Shown here piece after piece: positions 11,482-21,152 of a stretch of 64,000 bases of DNA (position 1 is its first letter; each line of letters starts with the position of its first letter). A model generated the notes under the pieces. That model was given only the letters and a program-made list of their open reading frames with translations. It made no database searches and was not told where the DNA came from. This DNA is from Nitrogeniibacter mangrovi (GTDB lineage: Bacteria > Pseudomonadota > Gammaproteobacteria > Burkholderiales > Rhodocyclaceae), in assembly GCF_010983895.1 (NCBI RefSeq), contig NZ_CP048836.1, forward strand, positions 2,294,001-2,358,000, read 5' to 3'. The translations under genes and the position numbers were made by a program.

Positions 11482-11940
11482 ATGCCGACCGAGCGCCCGA
11501 TTCTGCTTGTCGAAGACAACCCCGACGATGAAGCGCTGACCCTCCGCGCGTTCAGCAAGAACACCATCCCCAATCCGGTCATCGTGGCCCGCGACGGCGT
11601 CGAGGCGCTGGACTACCTGTTCGGCACCGGCAGCCACGAAGGACGCGATACCTCGGTGATGCCGGCCGTGGTCCTGCTCGACCTGAAGCTGCCGCGCATC
11701 GACGGCCTCGAAGTGCTCAAGCGCATTCGCGCCAACGAACGCACGTCCCTGCTGCCGGTGGTGGTGCTCACCACCTCCAAGGAACAGCAGGACATCCTCG
11801 AGGCCTATCGCCTCGGCGCCAACAGCTACATCCGCAAGCCGGTGGACTTCGAACAGTTCATCCAGGCCGTCGGCCAGCTCGGTGTCTATTGGCTGTCGCT
11901 GAACGAGTCCGCCGAGCCGGGCGCGGGGCTGCCCGACTAG
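11482..11940 (+). CDS. Single-domain response regulator (Rcp1-like)
   Basis: 152-residue receiver domain without an output domain. The acidic pocket (LLVEDNPDDEAL), the phospho-acceptor Asp in VVLLDLKLPRIDG, the Thr in VVVLTTS and the Lys in SYIRKPVDF are all present, so it should be phosphorylatable. The extended loop between alpha2 and beta3 (SHEGRDTSVMP) is typical of the Rcp1 family that partners phytochrome-type kinases. It lies 14 bp after the kinase gene and is almost certainly its partner. With no DNA-binding domain it probably acts by protein contacts or as a phosphorelay carrier. Confidence 0.93.
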   Translation: MPTERPILLVEDNPDDEALTLRAFSKNTIPNPVIVARDGVEALDYLFGTGSHEGRDTSVMPAVVLLDLKLPRIDGLEVLKRIRANERTSLLPVVVLTTSKEQQDILEAYRLGANSYIRKPVDFEQFIQAVGQLGVYWLSLNESAEPGAGLPD

Positions 11941-11957
11941 TTTCGGCTCTTCCGATC

Positions 11958-11985
11958 AAAAAAGAAGGCGCCCATCCGGGCGCCT
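11958..11985 (-). terminator. Intrinsic terminator of the isc operon
   Basis: Stem AGGCGCCC (11966-11973) and GGGCGCCT (11978-11985) with an ATCC loop. On the minus strand it is followed by a U-tract (the A-run at 11958-11963). It terminates the minus-strand isc operon after iscX; on the plus strand no T-run follows. Confidence 0.8.
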
Positions 11986-12021
11986 CGTCATTCGCATGCT
12001 CGACCGGTACGAGCTGATCGC

Positions 12022-12216
12022 TTACGCCACTTCGTCGATCCACGCCTGCTGAACCGCCTCCAGGATCCGCTCGCCGCAGTGGCCCGGATCATCATCGAAT
12101 TCGGGCAGCGCCAGAACCCAGTTCATCAGGTCGACAAAATTCACCTGCGTCGGATCCACGTCCTCGTGGGCGTCCGACAACTGGATCGCGATCTCTTCCA
12201 CATCGGTCCATTTCAT
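12022..12216 (-). CDS. iscX: Iron-sulfur cluster assembly protein IscX
   Basis: 64-residue acidic protein of the YfhJ/IscX family, thought to bind iron and IscS and to tune cluster assembly. The start at 12216 gives MKWTDVEEIAIQL and the conserved DPTQVNFVDLMNWV and DDPGHCGERILEAVQ stretches, matching the family's usual length. Its start overlaps the fdx stop by 4 bases (ATGA-type), so translation is coupled. It is the last gene of the isc operon; the terminator follows about 40 bp later. Confidence 0.95.
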   Translation of the reverse strand: MKWTDVEEIAIQLSDAHEDVDPTQVNFVDLMNWVLALPEFDDDPGHCGERILEAVQQAWIDEVA

Positions 12217-12557
12217 CCGTGGTTCCCCTCGCTGACCATGTTGATCGTGTACTTCGGAATCTCGACCACCAAAGGCGCATCGGCGACGAGGGCCTGACAC
12301 GACAGGCGTGACATCGGCTCCAGCCCCCATGCTCTGTCGAGCAGATCTTCCTCGGCCTCATCGGCCTCCTCGAGCGACTCGAAGCCCTCGCGCACGATCA
12401 CGTGACAGGTGGTGCACGCACAGCTCTTCTCGCAAGCGTGCTCGATTTCAATATCGTTCGACAGCAGTGCATCGCAGATGCTTTGCCCGGCCTCGGCCTC
12501 GATGACCGCCCCTTCCGGACACAGCTCCACATGCGGCAGCACGACAATCTGAGTCAT
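12213..12557 (-). CDS. fdx: ISC-type [2Fe-2S] ferredoxin
   Basis: 114-residue adrenodoxin-type ferredoxin that supplies electrons for cluster assembly on IscU. The ligand cysteines fall at Cys42, Cys48, Cys51 and Cys87 (HACEKSCACTTCH and RLSCQ), the same positions as in the E. coli protein. It lies 1 bp after hscA and overlaps iscX by 4 bases. Confidence 0.97.
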   Translation of the reverse strand: MTQIVVLPHVELCPEGAVIEAEAGQSICDALLSNDIEIEHACEKSCACTTCHVIVREGFESLEEADEAEEDLLDRAWGLEPMSRLSCQALVADAPLVVEIPKYTINMVSEGNHG

Positions 12558-12558
12558 T

Positions 12559-14427
12559 TCATACCTTCAGTTCGTTGACCTTCTGGCCGGCGAGCGCCGA
12601 CCGGATACTCTTGTCCATACGCCGTTCGGCAAAAGCGTCGGTCGCCTGTCCCAGGCCATCCAGGCACTGGCGCAGACGGGCGGAGTCATCCTGCTCGACG
12701 GCCTCGCCCAGCGCCCCGAGCGCCGCGTCCACCGTCGCGCGTTCCTGCGCGTCGAGCAACTCGCCATCGGCCGCGAGCGCCTGCGACACGACTTCGATCA
12801 TGCGCCGACCCTCGACCTGCAGTTCGCGCAGCGCACGCGCCTGGGCATCGTCCCCGGCATGCTCGATGCCCGACTTGAGCATCTCCGACACTTCGTCGTC
12901 CGACAAACCGTACGAAGGCTTGACGGTCACATGCGCCTCGACGCCGGCGGACATCTCCCGTGCCGCTACCGATAACAAGCCGTCCGCGTCCACCTGGAAG
13001 GTGACGCGGATACGCGCGGCTCCGGCGGTCATCGGCGGGATGCCACGCAGCTCGAAGCGTGCCAGCGAACGGCAGTCGGACACCAGCTCCCGCTCGCCCT
13101 GGACCACGTGGATGGCCATGGCCGTCTGGCCGTCCTTGAAGGTGGTGAATTCCTGCGCCTTGGCGATGGGAATGGTCGAATTGCGCGGAATGATCTTCTC
13201 GACCAGCCCGCCCATGGTCTCGAGGCCGAGCGACAGCGGAATCACATCGAGCAGCAGCCAGTCGTCATCCGCGCCGCGATTACCGGCGAGCACGTTGGCC
13301 TGCATCGCGGCCCCGAGCGCGACGACCTTGTCCGGATCGAGATTGGTCAGCGGTGCCTGACCGAAATAGTCGCCCACCGCGCGCTGCACATGCAGCATGC
13401 GCGTTGCGCCACCGACCATGACCACGCCCTTGACCTCGTCCGGGCTCAAGCCCGCATCGCGCAAGGCCTTCCGCACCGGCGCCAGGGTCTTGTTGACCAG
13501 ATGCCGGGTGGCCTCTTCGAAGGCGTCGCGCGTGAGCACCAGGTCGATCTCCTCGCCACTGCGCAGCGTGGTGGAGATCCGGGTCTGCTCCTCGATGGTG
13601 AGCCGCTCCTTGGCAGCCCGTGCCAGCACCAGCAGGTGCCGTGCATCGGTCTCGGACAATGGCGCCGGTTTGGCCTGCTCGACGATCCAGCACAGCACAC
13701 GGTGATCGAAATCGTCGCCGCCGAGCGCCGCGTCGCCGTTGGTTGACATGACCTCGAACACACCCTTGGACAGACGCAGGATGGAGATGTCGAAGGTGCC
13801 GCCGCCCAGATCGTAGATCGCATAGACCCCTTCGGCGGCGTTGTCGAGCCCGTAGGCCACCGCGGCAGCGGTCGGTTCGTTGAGCAGCCGCAGCACGTTG
13901 AGCCCGGCCAGGCGTGCCGCATCCTTGGTGGCCTGACGCTGGGCGTCGTCGAAATAGGCCGGCACCGTGATGACCGCTCCGACCAGCGGACCGGCCAGAC
14001 TCTCTTCCGCACGCACGCGCAGCACCTTGAGAATCTCCGCGGACACCTCGACCGGCGTCTTTTCCCCCGCGACCGTCCGCAGGCGCAGCATGCCTTCGCT
14101 GTCCTTGAAATCGTAGGGCATGGACTCGATGTAGGCGACGTCCTTGATCCCGCGCCCCATGAACCGCTTGACCGAGGCGATGGTGTTCTTCGGATCGCGC
14201 ACCTGGGCGGCGATCGCCTCGCGCCCGACTTCCACCGTGCCTTCACGGGTGTAGCGCACCACCGACGGGAGCATGGCGCGCCCGCTGTGGTCGTTCAGGC
14301 ACACGGCGATGCCGTTGCGCACCGTCGCCACGAGAGAATTGGTCGTTCCCAGGTCGATGCCCACGGCGAGCCGATGCTCGTGCGGGGCCGCCGACATGCC
14401 CGGTTCTGCAAGTTGAAGTAATGCCAT
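12559..14427 (-). CDS. hscA: Fe-S protein assembly chaperone HscA
   Basis: Specialised Hsp70 that, with HscB, acts on IscU through its LPPVK motif to help release the cluster. It has 622 residues: nucleotide-binding domain with [16 protein letters not shown] near residue 22, [14 protein letters not shown] and [13 protein letters not shown], then the peptide-binding domain starting about residue 390 and a helical lid. Length and context separate it from DnaK. The start codon overlaps the hscB stop by one base at 14427, implying coupled translation. Confidence 0.97.
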   Translation of the reverse strand: MALLQLAEPGMSAAPHEHRLAVGIDLGTTNSLVATVRNGIAVCLNDHSGRAMLPSVVRYTREGTVEVGREAIAAQVRDPKNTIASVKRFMGRGIKDVAYIESMPYDFKDSEGMLRLRTVAGEKTPVEVSAEILKVLRVRAEESLAGPLVGAVITVPAYFDDAQRQATKDAARLAGLNVLRLLNEPTAAAVAYGLDNAAEGVYAIYDLGGGTFDISILRLSKGVFEVMSTNGDAALGGDDFDHRVLCWIVEQAKPAPLSETDARHLLVLARAAKERLTIEEQTRISTTLRSGEEIDLVLTRDAFEEATRHLVNKTLAPVRKALRDAGLSPDEVKGVVMVGGATRMLHVQRAVGDYFGQAPLTNLDPDKVVALGAAMQANVLAGNRGADDDWLLLDVIPLSLGLETMGGLVEKIIPRNSTIPIAKAQEFTTFKDGQTAMAIHVVQGERELVSDCRSLARFELRGIPPMTAGAARIRVTFQVDADGLLSVAAREMSAGVEAHVTVKPSYGLSDDEVSEMLKSGIEHAGDDAQARALRELQVEGRRMIEVVSQALAADGELLDAQERATVDAALGALGEAVEQDDSARLRQCLDGLGQATDAFAERRMDKSIRSALAGQKVNELKV

Positions 14428-14981
14428 CAGTCTTCCAACGCTTCGATCGCGTCGTCGATCTCTTCTTGAAGTTTTTCGATGAACATGAGCCGCCGCACCG
14501 TATCGGACGCGCCATCCAGGTCGGCGGGCTCCCCGTCGAGCTGAACCCCGAGACGGGCATTGACCTCACGCGCATGGGCGACGAGGCGCCGGTGCAGGTG
14601 TTCCAGCTCGGTCAGGTCGGCGCCGTCGCGCGCCTCCTCGACCGCTTCGCGCCACTCCATCTGCTCCATGAGGAACTCGGGCGCCATCACCGTGTTGGTT
14701 TCGACGCCGACGTCGAACCCCTGCAGTTCGAGCAGGTAACGGGCCCGGGCGAGCGGTTTGCGCAAGGTCCGGTAGGCCTCGTTGATGCGCGTCGCCCACT
14801 GCATGGCGACGCGTTTTTCGGCGTCGGAGCGGTGGGCGTGACGATCCGGATGCACCTGTCCCTGGCGATCGAGATAGGCCTGCTCGAGCCGGTCGGTATC
14901 GACGGCGAAGCGGCGCGGCAGATCGAACAGCGCGAAGTAGTCCTGCTGCAGCGAGCGGGCGCCCTCCGCCAGTTCCCTCAT
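14427..14981 (-). CDS. hscB: Fe-S assembly J-domain co-chaperone HscB
   Basis: J-domain protein that delivers IscU to HscA. The chosen start at 14981 ([16 protein letters not shown]) gives 184 residues; a longer frame to 15008 exists but would reach into iscA. The J-domain HPD motif is present ([10 protein letters not shown]), followed by the C-terminal helical bundle (about 90-184) that binds IscU. The ATG overlaps the iscA stop by 4 bases (14978-14981), which supports this start. Confidence 0.95.
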   Translation of the reverse strand: MRELAEGARSLQQDYFALFDLPRRFAVDTDRLEQAYLDRQGQVHPDRHAHRSDAEKRVAMQWATRINEAYRTLRKPLARARYLLELQGFDVGVETNTVMAPEFLMEQMEWREAVEEARDGADLTELEHLHRRLVAHAREVNARLGVQLDGEPADLDGASDTVRRLMFIEKLQEEIDDAIEALED

Positions 14982-15301
14982 ACGTTGAAGCTCTCGCCGC
15001 AGCCGCACGCATCCTTGACGTTCGGGTTGTTGAACTTGAAGCCTTCGTTCAGCCCCTCACGGACGAAATCCAGTTCGGTCCCGTCGAGATACGGCAGGCT
15101 CTTCGGATCGATCAGGACGGTGACCCCGTGGCTCTCGAAGACGATGTCGTCGTCCTGGGATTCGTCGGCGAATTCGAGCTTGTAGGCCATGCCGGAACAA
15201 CCCGAGGTCTTCACGCCCAGGCGGATGCCGATGCCCTTGCCGCGCTTCTCGATGAAGCGCGACACGTGGTTGGCAGCGGATTCGGAGAGAGTGATAGCCA
15301 T
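14978..15301 (-). CDS. iscA: Iron-sulfur carrier IscA
   Basis: A-type carrier, 107 residues from [13 protein letters not shown]. The three conserved cysteines are present in SGCSGMAY and DACGCGESF. The start at 15301 is preceded by AAGGAG at 9-base spacing; an in-frame start 10 codons upstream lacks such a site. It lies 13 bp after iscU and overlaps hscB by 4 bases. Confidence 0.96.
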   Translation of the reverse strand: MAITLSESAANHVSRFIEKRGKGIGIRLGVKTSGCSGMAYKLEFADESQDDDIVFESHGVTVLIDPKSLPYLDGTELDFVREGLNEGFKFNNPNVKDACGCGESFNV

Positions 15302-15314
15302 GCTGCTGTACTCC

Positions 15315-15707
15315 TTACTCGGCGTCACCACCGTGGTGTTTGCGATAGTCCGCCACGGCCGCCTTGATGGCGTCCTCGGCGAGGATCGAACAGTGGATCT
15401 TCACCGGCGGCAAGGCCAGTTCCTCGGCGATGGCGGTGTTCTTGATCTCGAGCGCTTCGTCGAGCGTCTTGCCCTTGACCCATTCGGTCACCAGGGAACT
15501 GGAAGCGATGGCCGAGCCACAGCCGTAGGTCTTGAACTTGGCGTCCTCGATGACGCCCGAGCCGTTGACCTTGATCTGAAGCTTCATCACGTCGCCACAG
15601 GCCGGCGCGCCGACCATGCCGGTCGCCACGCCCTCTTCGGATTTTTCGAACGAACCGACGTTGCGGGGGTTTTCGTAGTGGTCCAGGACCTTGTCGCTGT
15701 ATGCCAT
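15315..15707 (-). CDS. iscU: Fe-S cluster scaffold IscU
   Basis: 130-residue scaffold on which [2Fe-2S] and [4Fe-4S] clusters are built from IscS sulfur. The three ligand cysteines lie in [23 protein letters not shown] and [10 protein letters not shown], and the HscA recognition motif LPPVK is intact. It lies between iscS and iscA with 13-22 bp spacers. Confidence 0.98.
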   Translation of the reverse strand: MAYSDKVLDHYENPRNVGSFEKSEEGVATGMVGAPACGDVMKLQIKVNGSGVIEDAKFKTYGCGSAIASSSLVTEWVKGKTLDEALEIKNTAIAEELALPPVKIHCSILAEDAIKAAVADYRKHHGGDAE

Positions 15708-15729
15708 GAGTTGATTCTCCTCGTTACGC

Positions 15730-16938
15730 TCAGTGGGCGGCCCACTGCACGGTGTTCAGATCGACGCCTTCCTGCACCATCTCCCACAGCGGCGACAGTT
15801 CGCGCAGCTTGGAGATCTTGTTGTGCAGCAGGTCGATGGTGTAGTCGATTTCCTCTTCGGTCGAGAAACGGCCGATGGTGAAGCGGATCGAGCTGTGCGC
15901 CAGTTCGTCGTCGCGCCCCAGGGCCCGCAGCACGTAGGACGGCTCCAGGCTCGCCGAGGTGCAGGCCGAACCGCTCGAGACGGCCACATCCTTGATGGCC
16001 ATGATCAGCGACTCACCTTCGACATAGGCGAAGGAAATGTTCAGATTGTGCGGCACGCGCTGTTCCACGTCACCGTTGACATAGGTGGCCTCGATGTCGG
16101 TCAGCCCCTTCATGAGGCGATCGCGCAGCATGCGGATGCGCTCGTTCTCGGTCGCCATCTCCTCGCGCGCGATGCGGAAGGCTTCCCCCATGCCGACGAT
16201 CTGGTGCGTGGCCAGGGTGCCGGAGCGCATGCCGCGCTCGTGACCGCCACCATGCATCTGCGCGATGAGGCGCACGCGCGGCTTGCGACGCACGTAAAGC
16301 GCGCCGATGCCTTTGGGGCCGTACGTCTTGTGGGCCGAGAAGGACATGAGATCCACCTTGAGCTTCTGCAGGTCGATTTCCACCTTGCCGGTGGCCTGCG
16401 CCGCATCCACATGGAACACGATGCCACGCTCGCGGCAGATCTCGCCGATCTGCTCGATCGGCTGGATCACGCCGACTTCGTTGTTGACCATCATCACCGA
16501 CACCACCGTGGTGTCGTCACGCAGCGCCGCCTTGAAGGCGTCGAGGTCGATCAAACCATTCTCCTGGACGTCCAGGTAGGTCGCCTCGAAGCCCTGGCGC
16601 TCCAGTTCGCGCACCGTGTCGAGCACGGCCTTGTGCTCGGTCTTGACGGTGATCACGTGCTTGCCCTTGCTCTGGTAGAACTGGGCTGCGCCCTTGATGG
16701 CGAGGTTGTTCGACTCGGTCGCGCCGGATGTCCACACGATTTCCTTCGGATCGGCATTGACCAGCGCCGCCACCTCGGCGCGCGCGATCTCCACCGCCTT
16801 TTCCGCTTCCCAGCCATAGGCGTGCGAGCGGCTGGCGGGGTTGCCAAAGTGCTCCACCAGATAGGGGATCATTTTGTCAGCCACGCGCGGATCAACCGGC
16901 GTCGTCGCCGAATAGTCGAGATAGATGGGAAATTTCAT
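15730..16938 (-). CDS. iscS: Cysteine desulfurase IscS
   Basis: PLP enzyme that takes sulfur from cysteine and passes it to IscU and other acceptors. It has 402 residues from [16 protein letters not shown]; an in-frame start nine codons upstream is less likely because GGAGAG precedes 16938. PLP lysine in [12 protein letters not shown]; active-site cysteine in [16 protein letters not shown]-terminus [17 protein letters not shown], typical of true IscS. It is followed by iscU after 22 bp and preceded by a second, NifS-like desulfurase gene. Confidence 0.97.
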   Translation of the reverse strand: MKFPIYLDYSATTPVDPRVADKMIPYLVEHFGNPASRSHAYGWEAEKAVEIARAEVAALVNADPKEIVWTSGATESNNLAIKGAAQFYQSKGKHVITVKTEHKAVLDTVRELERQGFEATYLDVQENGLIDLDAFKAALRDDTTVVSVMMVNNEVGVIQPIEQIGEICRERGIVFHVDAAQATGKVEIDLQKLKVDLMSFSAHKTYGPKGIGALYVRRKPRVRLIAQMHGGGHERGMRSGTLATHQIVGMGEAFRIAREEMATENERIRMLRDRLMKGLTDIEATYVNGDVEQRVPHNLNISFAYVEGESLIMAIKDVAVSSGSACTSASLEPSYVLRALGRDDELAHSSIRFTIGRFSTEEEIDYTIDLLHNKISKLRELSPLWEMVQEGVDLNTVQWAAH

Positions 16939-16985
16939 TGCAGCTTCTCTCCGTCGCAGCGCCACCGGGCGCCTTTGAATTTACG

Positions 16986-18134
16986 TCACACCGCCATCGC
17001 GGCAAGACCGCGCAAGGCCTGTACTTCCTGCCTCAACGCCTGGATCAATCGATTCATATCCTCGGCCGAGGTTCCGCGCCCGACGCTCACCCGAACCGCA
17101 CTGCGGGCCAGTTCCGGCGCCACGCCCATGGCCAGCAGCGTCTTCGACGGCTCCGGATCGGCGCTCGAGCAGGCCGAACCGCTGGCGCATGCAAATCCGG
17201 CGCGGTCGAGCTTGCCGACCAGGGTTTCACCATCGATCCCGTCGAAGGCGAAGAAACTGGTACCCGGCAGGCGCGGCGCACCTGCAGCGAACACCGTCGC
17301 TTGCATGTCGCTCAGCGCGGCCTCGAAATCATCACGCAAGCTGCGCTGACGCATCGCTTCGGTCTCGAGGCGCTGCACGGCCAACTCGCAGGCAGCACCA
17401 AAACCGACGATGGCCGCCACGTTCTCGGTGCCAGAGCGCAGGCCACGCTCTTGTCCGCCGCCGGCAATCAGTGGCGACAGTTCCACCCGCTTGTCCACGA
17501 TCAGCGCTCCAGCGCCGAGCGGGCCGTATATCTTGTGCGCAGACAGCGTCATCGCATGAACACCCAGCGCACGAAAATCGACCGGCACCTTGCCCAGCGC
17601 CTGGACCGCGTCGGTGTGGAACCACGCCCCCGCCTGGCGCGCCTTGGCCGCCAGATCGGCGATCGGCTGGATCGCGCCGGTCTCGTTGTTCGCCAACATG
17701 ACCGAGACCATCCGTGGCCGTTTCGCCAGGCATTCGGCATATTGCCCCGAATCCACGACGCCGGACGGCATCACGTCGATCCACTCGAGCTGCCAGCCCA
17801 GACGCGCCAGCTGTTTCGCCGGCTCCCGCACGCACGGATGCTCCATGCGGCTGACCGCCAGCACACCCGGCTTCATCGTCGCCGCCGCGCCCTTCAGGAA
17901 CAGGTTGTTGGCCTCGGACCCACCGCTGGTGAACACCACTTCCGTCGGATGCGCACCCACCGCCGCAGCCACCCGGGCACGCGCCCGGTCGATGGCATCG
18001 CGTGCCTGACGCCCGTACTCGTGCCGGCTCGACGCATTGCCGAAGCGGGCATCCAGATAGGGCAGCATGGCCTCGCGCACCGCGGGATCGAGCGGCGTCG
18101 TGGCATTGTGATCGAGATAGACGGGCGCAAACAT
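16986..18134 (-). CDS. Second cysteine desulfurase, NifS/IscS-like
   Basis: 382-residue fold type I PLP enzyme of the NifS/IscS class, clearly diverged from the neighbouring iscS. Visible: VYLDHNATTPLDPAVRE at the N-terminus, PLP lysine in LSAHKIYGPLG, GGGQERGLRSGTENV, and active cysteine in CASGSACSSADPEPSK. It lacks the IscS C-terminal tail, so it may serve another sulfur acceptor. It sits 21 bp after iscR and 47 bp before iscS, inside the isc operon and under the same promoter. Whether it works on IscU or has a separate role cannot be read from the sequence. Confidence 0.9.
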   Translation of the reverse strand: MFAPVYLDHNATTPLDPAVREAMLPYLDARFGNASSRHEYGRQARDAIDRARARVAAAVGAHPTEVVFTSGGSEANNLFLKGAAATMKPGVLAVSRMEHPCVREPAKQLARLGWQLEWIDVMPSGVVDSGQYAECLAKRPRMVSVMLANNETGAIQPIADLAAKARQAGAWFHTDAVQALGKVPVDFRALGVHAMTLSAHKIYGPLGAGALIVDKRVELSPLIAGGGQERGLRSGTENVAAIVGFGAACELAVQRLETEAMRQRSLRDDFEAALSDMQATVFAAGAPRLPGTSFFAFDGIDGETLVGKLDRAGFACASGSACSSADPEPSKTLLAMGVAPELARSAVRVSVGRGTSAEDMNRLIQALRQEVQALRGLAAMAV

Positions 18135-18155
18135 GACGACGACTTCCTTCGGCCT

Positions 18156-18635
18156 TCAGGCAGCGGCGACCGATTCTCCGTCCGGACAGCTCTTGCGCTG
18201 ATCCTTGAGCACCGACACCTTCGCCTCGCGGGCATGCTGCTGCTCGACCAGCCCGTGCAGGGTCACCGAATCGAGGTAGTCGAACATGCGCTTGTTCAGG
18301 TTGGTCCACAGGTCGTGCGTCATGCAGCGGTGGTCGTCCTGGCAGTTCGCCTTGCCACCACACTGGGTCGCGTCGAGCGGCTCGTCCACTGCAACGATGA
18401 TGTCGGCCACCGTGATCTCGCCCATCTCGCGCGCCAGCGTGTAACCGCCCCCGGGGCCGCGCACGCTCGAGACGAGTTCATGCCGGCGCAACTTGCCGAA
18501 CAGCTGCTCGAGATACGACAGGGAAATGCTCTGACGGTCGGCAATGCCGGCCAGCGTCACCGGACCACCGTCCTGGCGCAATGCCAGATCGATCATCGCG
18601 GTCACCGCAAAGCGGCCTTTGGTGGTCAGTCTCAT
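18156..18635 (-). CDS. iscR: Iron-sulfur cluster-sensing regulator IscR
   Basis: Rrf2-family winged-helix regulator, 159 residues. The N-terminal DNA-binding domain (MRLTTKGRFAVTAMIDLAL) is followed by the [2Fe-2S] ligands Cys92, Cys98, Cys104 and His107, at the same positions as in E. coli IscR. Cluster-loaded IscR represses its own operon at type 1 sites; such a site overlaps the promoter (see 18677-18709). First gene of the isc operon. Confidence 0.97.
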   Translation of the reverse strand: MRLTTKGRFAVTAMIDLALRQDGGPVTLAGIADRQSISLSYLEQLFGKLRRHELVSSVRGPGGGYTLAREMGEITVADIIVAVDEPLDATQCGGKANCQDDHRCMTHDLWTNLNKRMFDYLDSVTLHGLVEQQHAREAKVSVLKDQRKSCPDGESVAAA

Positions 18636-18676
18636 CGCAAGTGTCCTCGCTCGTCAATACCTGAATATTTGACTCG

Positions 18677-18709
18677 ACTATACAGTACCCGACTAAAGTG
18701 ATCAACAAT
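18677..18709 (-). promoter_or_regulatory. isc operon promoter with type 1 IscR box
   Basis: On the minus strand a -35 TTGATC (18700-18705) and a -10 TATAGT (18677-18682) are separated by 17 bp. A 25-bp stretch at 18685-18709 matches the type 1 IscR consensus ATASYYGACTRwwwYAGTCRRSTAT at 20 of 25 positions by my count, covering the -35 and spacer. A second half site (TAGTCGAGTC) follows directly. The promoter starts right behind the cysE stop. Confidence 0.8.
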
Positions 18710-18717
18710 TATCCGGA

Positions 18718-19473
18718 TCAATCCACCATCTTGCTCAGGCGCTCGGCATCGAGGGTTTCGCAGTGTTTCTCTTCCTCCTCGAGCGCGACGCCGGCCGCCT
18801 CGAGACGCTTGAGCAAGGCCTCGATGCGCCGGTCGGTATCGACGGCGTGGTCCAGCAAACCATGGAAGGCCTTGGCGAGCGGGTCGTCCATGTCTCGGGT
18901 CACACCATAAGCGGAGAACCCCATCTGCTCGGCCTTTTGCGCGCGCTCCTCATCCTTGCTGCGATCGAGGATGCGCGCCGGGTTGCCCACTGCGGTCGCC
19001 CCTTCCGGCACCGGTTTGACCACCACCGCGTTGGAGCCGATCTTGGCGTTATCGCCCACGTCGAACCCGCCCAGCACCTTGGCGCCGGCACCGACGACCA
19101 CGCCCCGACCCAGCGTCGGGTGGCGTTTCTCGCCTCGATACAGCGAGGTACCGCCGAGGGTCACGCCCTGATAGATGGTGCAGTCGTCACCGACCTCGGC
19201 GGTCTCGCCGATGACCACACCGAAGCCGTGGTCGATGAAGACGCGACGGCCGATGATCGCCCCCGGGTGGATCTCGATCCCGGTCAACCAGCGCCCCAGG
19301 TGACTGATGAAACGCCCCAGCCAATGCCAGCCGCGCGTCCACGCGCCATGGGCGACGCGATGAAAGATCAGGGCATGAATGCCGGGATAGCAGGTGAGCA
19401 CCTCCAGCGACGAACGGGCCGCGGGATCGCGGCTGCGCACACTGGCAATGTCTTCACGCAATCGGCTGAACAT
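18718..19473 (-). CDS. cysE: Serine O-acetyltransferase
   Basis: Makes O-acetylserine from serine and acetyl-CoA, the first step of cysteine synthesis. It has 251 residues: N-terminal helical domain (1-65), then a left-handed beta-helix of hexapeptide repeats (65-160) with [20 protein letters not shown] and [18 protein letters not shown]. The C-terminal tail is long and charged compared with short bacterial forms. It is upstream of the isc operon on the same strand, a logical neighbour because cysteine is the sulfur donor, but the isc promoter separates them. Confidence 0.95.
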   Translation of the reverse strand: MFSRLREDIASVRSRDPAARSSLEVLTCYPGIHALIFHRVAHGAWTRGWHWLGRFISHLGRWLTGIEIHPGAIIGRRVFIDHGFGVVIGETAEVGDDCTIYQGVTLGGTSLYRGEKRHPTLGRGVVVGAGAKVLGGFDVGDNAKIGSNAVVVKPVPEGATAVGNPARILDRSKDEERAQKAEQMGFSAYGVTRDMDDPLAKAFHGLLDHAVDTDRRIEALLKRLEAAGVALEEEEKHCETLDAERLSKMVD

Positions 19474-19539
19474 GAACCCCTCCCCGTGAATGAGCGGACG
19501 GGCGCCCAGAACGGCGCCACCATTTAATTTCCGACAATT

Positions 19540-20268
19540 TTAATCGACTTTTCTGTCCAGCGCACTGAGGATCCCGCGCAGGATGCCGACCTCCTCGCGC
19601 TCGAGCCGGATGCGCCCGAACAGGCGCCGGATGCGCGCCATGAGCCGGCGCGGGTTGCTCGGATCATGAAACCCGCTGCGGATCATCGCCGACTCCAGAT
19701 GGCCGTAGAACCCCTCGACTTCCTCGAAGCTCGCGGGCGCCGCCAGGCCGTCCGGCGCGGGTGCCGACGCGCTCAGGCGCAGGCGCATCTCGTAGCACAG
19801 GATCTGCACCGCCGCGGCGAGATTCAGCGAACTGTAGTCCGGGTTGGTCGGGATCATCACCGGCAACTGGCACAGAGCCAGTTCCTCGTTGGAGAGCCCG
19901 CTGGTCTCGTTGCCGAACACCAGGGCCACGTCGCCCTGGGCGGCATAGCCGGCGACGGTATCGGCAGCCTCGCGCGACCACTGCATGGGCAAGGACAGCT
20001 CGCGGCGCCGCGCGGTCATCGCGGCCGCGAACACGGTGCCCTCGAGGGCCACCTCCAGGGTGTCGACGACACGGGCCGAGGCGAGCACGTCCGTCGCACC
20101 CGAGGCGCGTGCCGTGGCGATCTCGCTGGGAAACTCGTGCGGCGCTACCAGCACTAGCTGCCCCAGCCCCATGGTCTTCATGGCGCGGGCGGCACCGCCG
20201 ATGTTGCCGGGGTGGCTGGTACGGCTCAGGACCACACGCACGCGGCCAAGCAAAGAGGGGGCTTTCAT
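19540..20268 (-). CDS. trmJ: tRNA (cytidine/uridine-32-2'-O)-methyltransferase TrmJ
   Basis: SPOUT-class (SpoU) methyltransferase, 242 residues, predicted to 2'-O-methylate position 32 of tRNAs. The SpoU motifs are clear: [36 protein letters not shown] and [18 protein letters not shown]. The C-terminal extension with [20 protein letters not shown] and [20 protein letters not shown] is typical of TrmJ. It is divergent from suhB across 64 bp. Confidence 0.93.
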   Translation of the reverse strand: MKAPSLLGRVRVVLSRTSHPGNIGGAARAMKTMGLGQLVLVAPHEFPSEIATARASGATDVLASARVVDTLEVALEGTVFAAAMTARRRELSLPMQWSREAADTVAGYAAQGDVALVFGNETSGLSNEELALCQLPVMIPTNPDYSSLNLAAAVQILCYEMRLRLSASAPAPDGLAAPASFEEVEGFYGHLESAMIRSGFHDPSNPRRLMARIRRLFGRIRLEREEVGILRGILSALDRKVD

Positions 20269-20332
20269 ATTAGAATTCGAGGTTTTTAATTTTCAGCGAG
20301 CAGGTTCGATTCCTGACGCAACGGACCGCCCC

Positions 20333-21139
20333 ATGCACCCCACGCTCTCCATCGCCATCAAGGCCGCTCGCCGCGCGGGCAACACCATCAACCGCGCCGC
20401 CAACGACGTCGACCGCATCCGGGTCGAAGCGAAAGCCGCCAATGATTTCGTCACCGAGGTGGACCGGGCTGCGGAAGCCGCCATCATCGAGACCCTGCTC
20501 GACGCCTACCCGGGGCACGGCATTCTAGCAGAAGAGTCCGGGCGCACCGCCGGCAACGCGGACAGCGAGTTCCAGTGGATCATCGACCCGCTCGACGGCA
20601 CCACCAACTTCATCCATGGCTTCCCCCAGTACGCGGTGTCCATCGCCCTGGCCAAGAATGGCGTGGTCGAGCAGGGCGTGGTGTACGACCCCACCCGCAA
20701 CGAGTTGTTCACCGCCACCAAGGGCGCCGGCGCCATGCTCAACGAGCGCCGCATCCGCGTCTCGCGCCGCAACAAGCTGGCCGAGTCGCTCATCGCCACC
20801 GGCTTCCCGTTCCGCGAATTCGATCATGTGGATGCCTATCTGGCCATGTTCAAGGACGTGTGCCAGAAGACCGCCGGTATCCGCCGTCCCGGCGCCGCCG
20901 CGCTCGATCTGGCCTACGTCGCCTGCGGCCGTGCCGACGGCTTCTGGGAACTGGGCCTGTCGATCTGGGACATGGCCGCCGGCGCGCTGCTGGTGCAGGA
21001 GGCCGGTGGGCTGATCAGCGATCTGGCCGGCGAATCCGAGTACCTGCACACCGGCAACGTGGTGGCGGGCACACCCAAGGTGTTCGCCCAGCTGCTGCCG
21101 ATCATCCAGGCCCACCGCCCGGCCGACGTCGCCGCCTGA
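20333..21139 (+). CDS. suhB: Inositol-1-monophosphatase family protein SuhB
   Basis: Mg-dependent phosphatase of the IMPase family; in E. coli SuhB also takes part in rRNA antitermination with Nus factors. It has 268 residues from [17 protein letters not shown]. Metal-binding motifs ILAEESGR (64-71) and [15 protein letters not shown] (82-96), and the C-terminal [18 protein letters not shown], are present. The frame is open further upstream, but that part shows no family similarity and would overlap trmJ. It ends 13 bp before mutS. Confidence 0.94.
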   Translation: MHPTLSIAIKAARRAGNTINRAANDVDRIRVEAKAANDFVTEVDRAAEAAIIETLLDAYPGHGILAEESGRTAGNADSEFQWIIDPLDGTTNFIHGFPQYAVSIALAKNGVVEQGVVYDPTRNELFTATKGAGAMLNERRIRVSRRNKLAESLIATGFPFREFDHVDAYLAMFKDVCQKTAGIRRPGAAALDLAYVACGRADGFWELGLSIWDMAAGALLVQEAGGLISDLAGESEYLHTGNVVAGTPKVFAQLLPIIQAHRPADVAA

Positions 21140-21152
21140 GCGTCGCGCCCCC

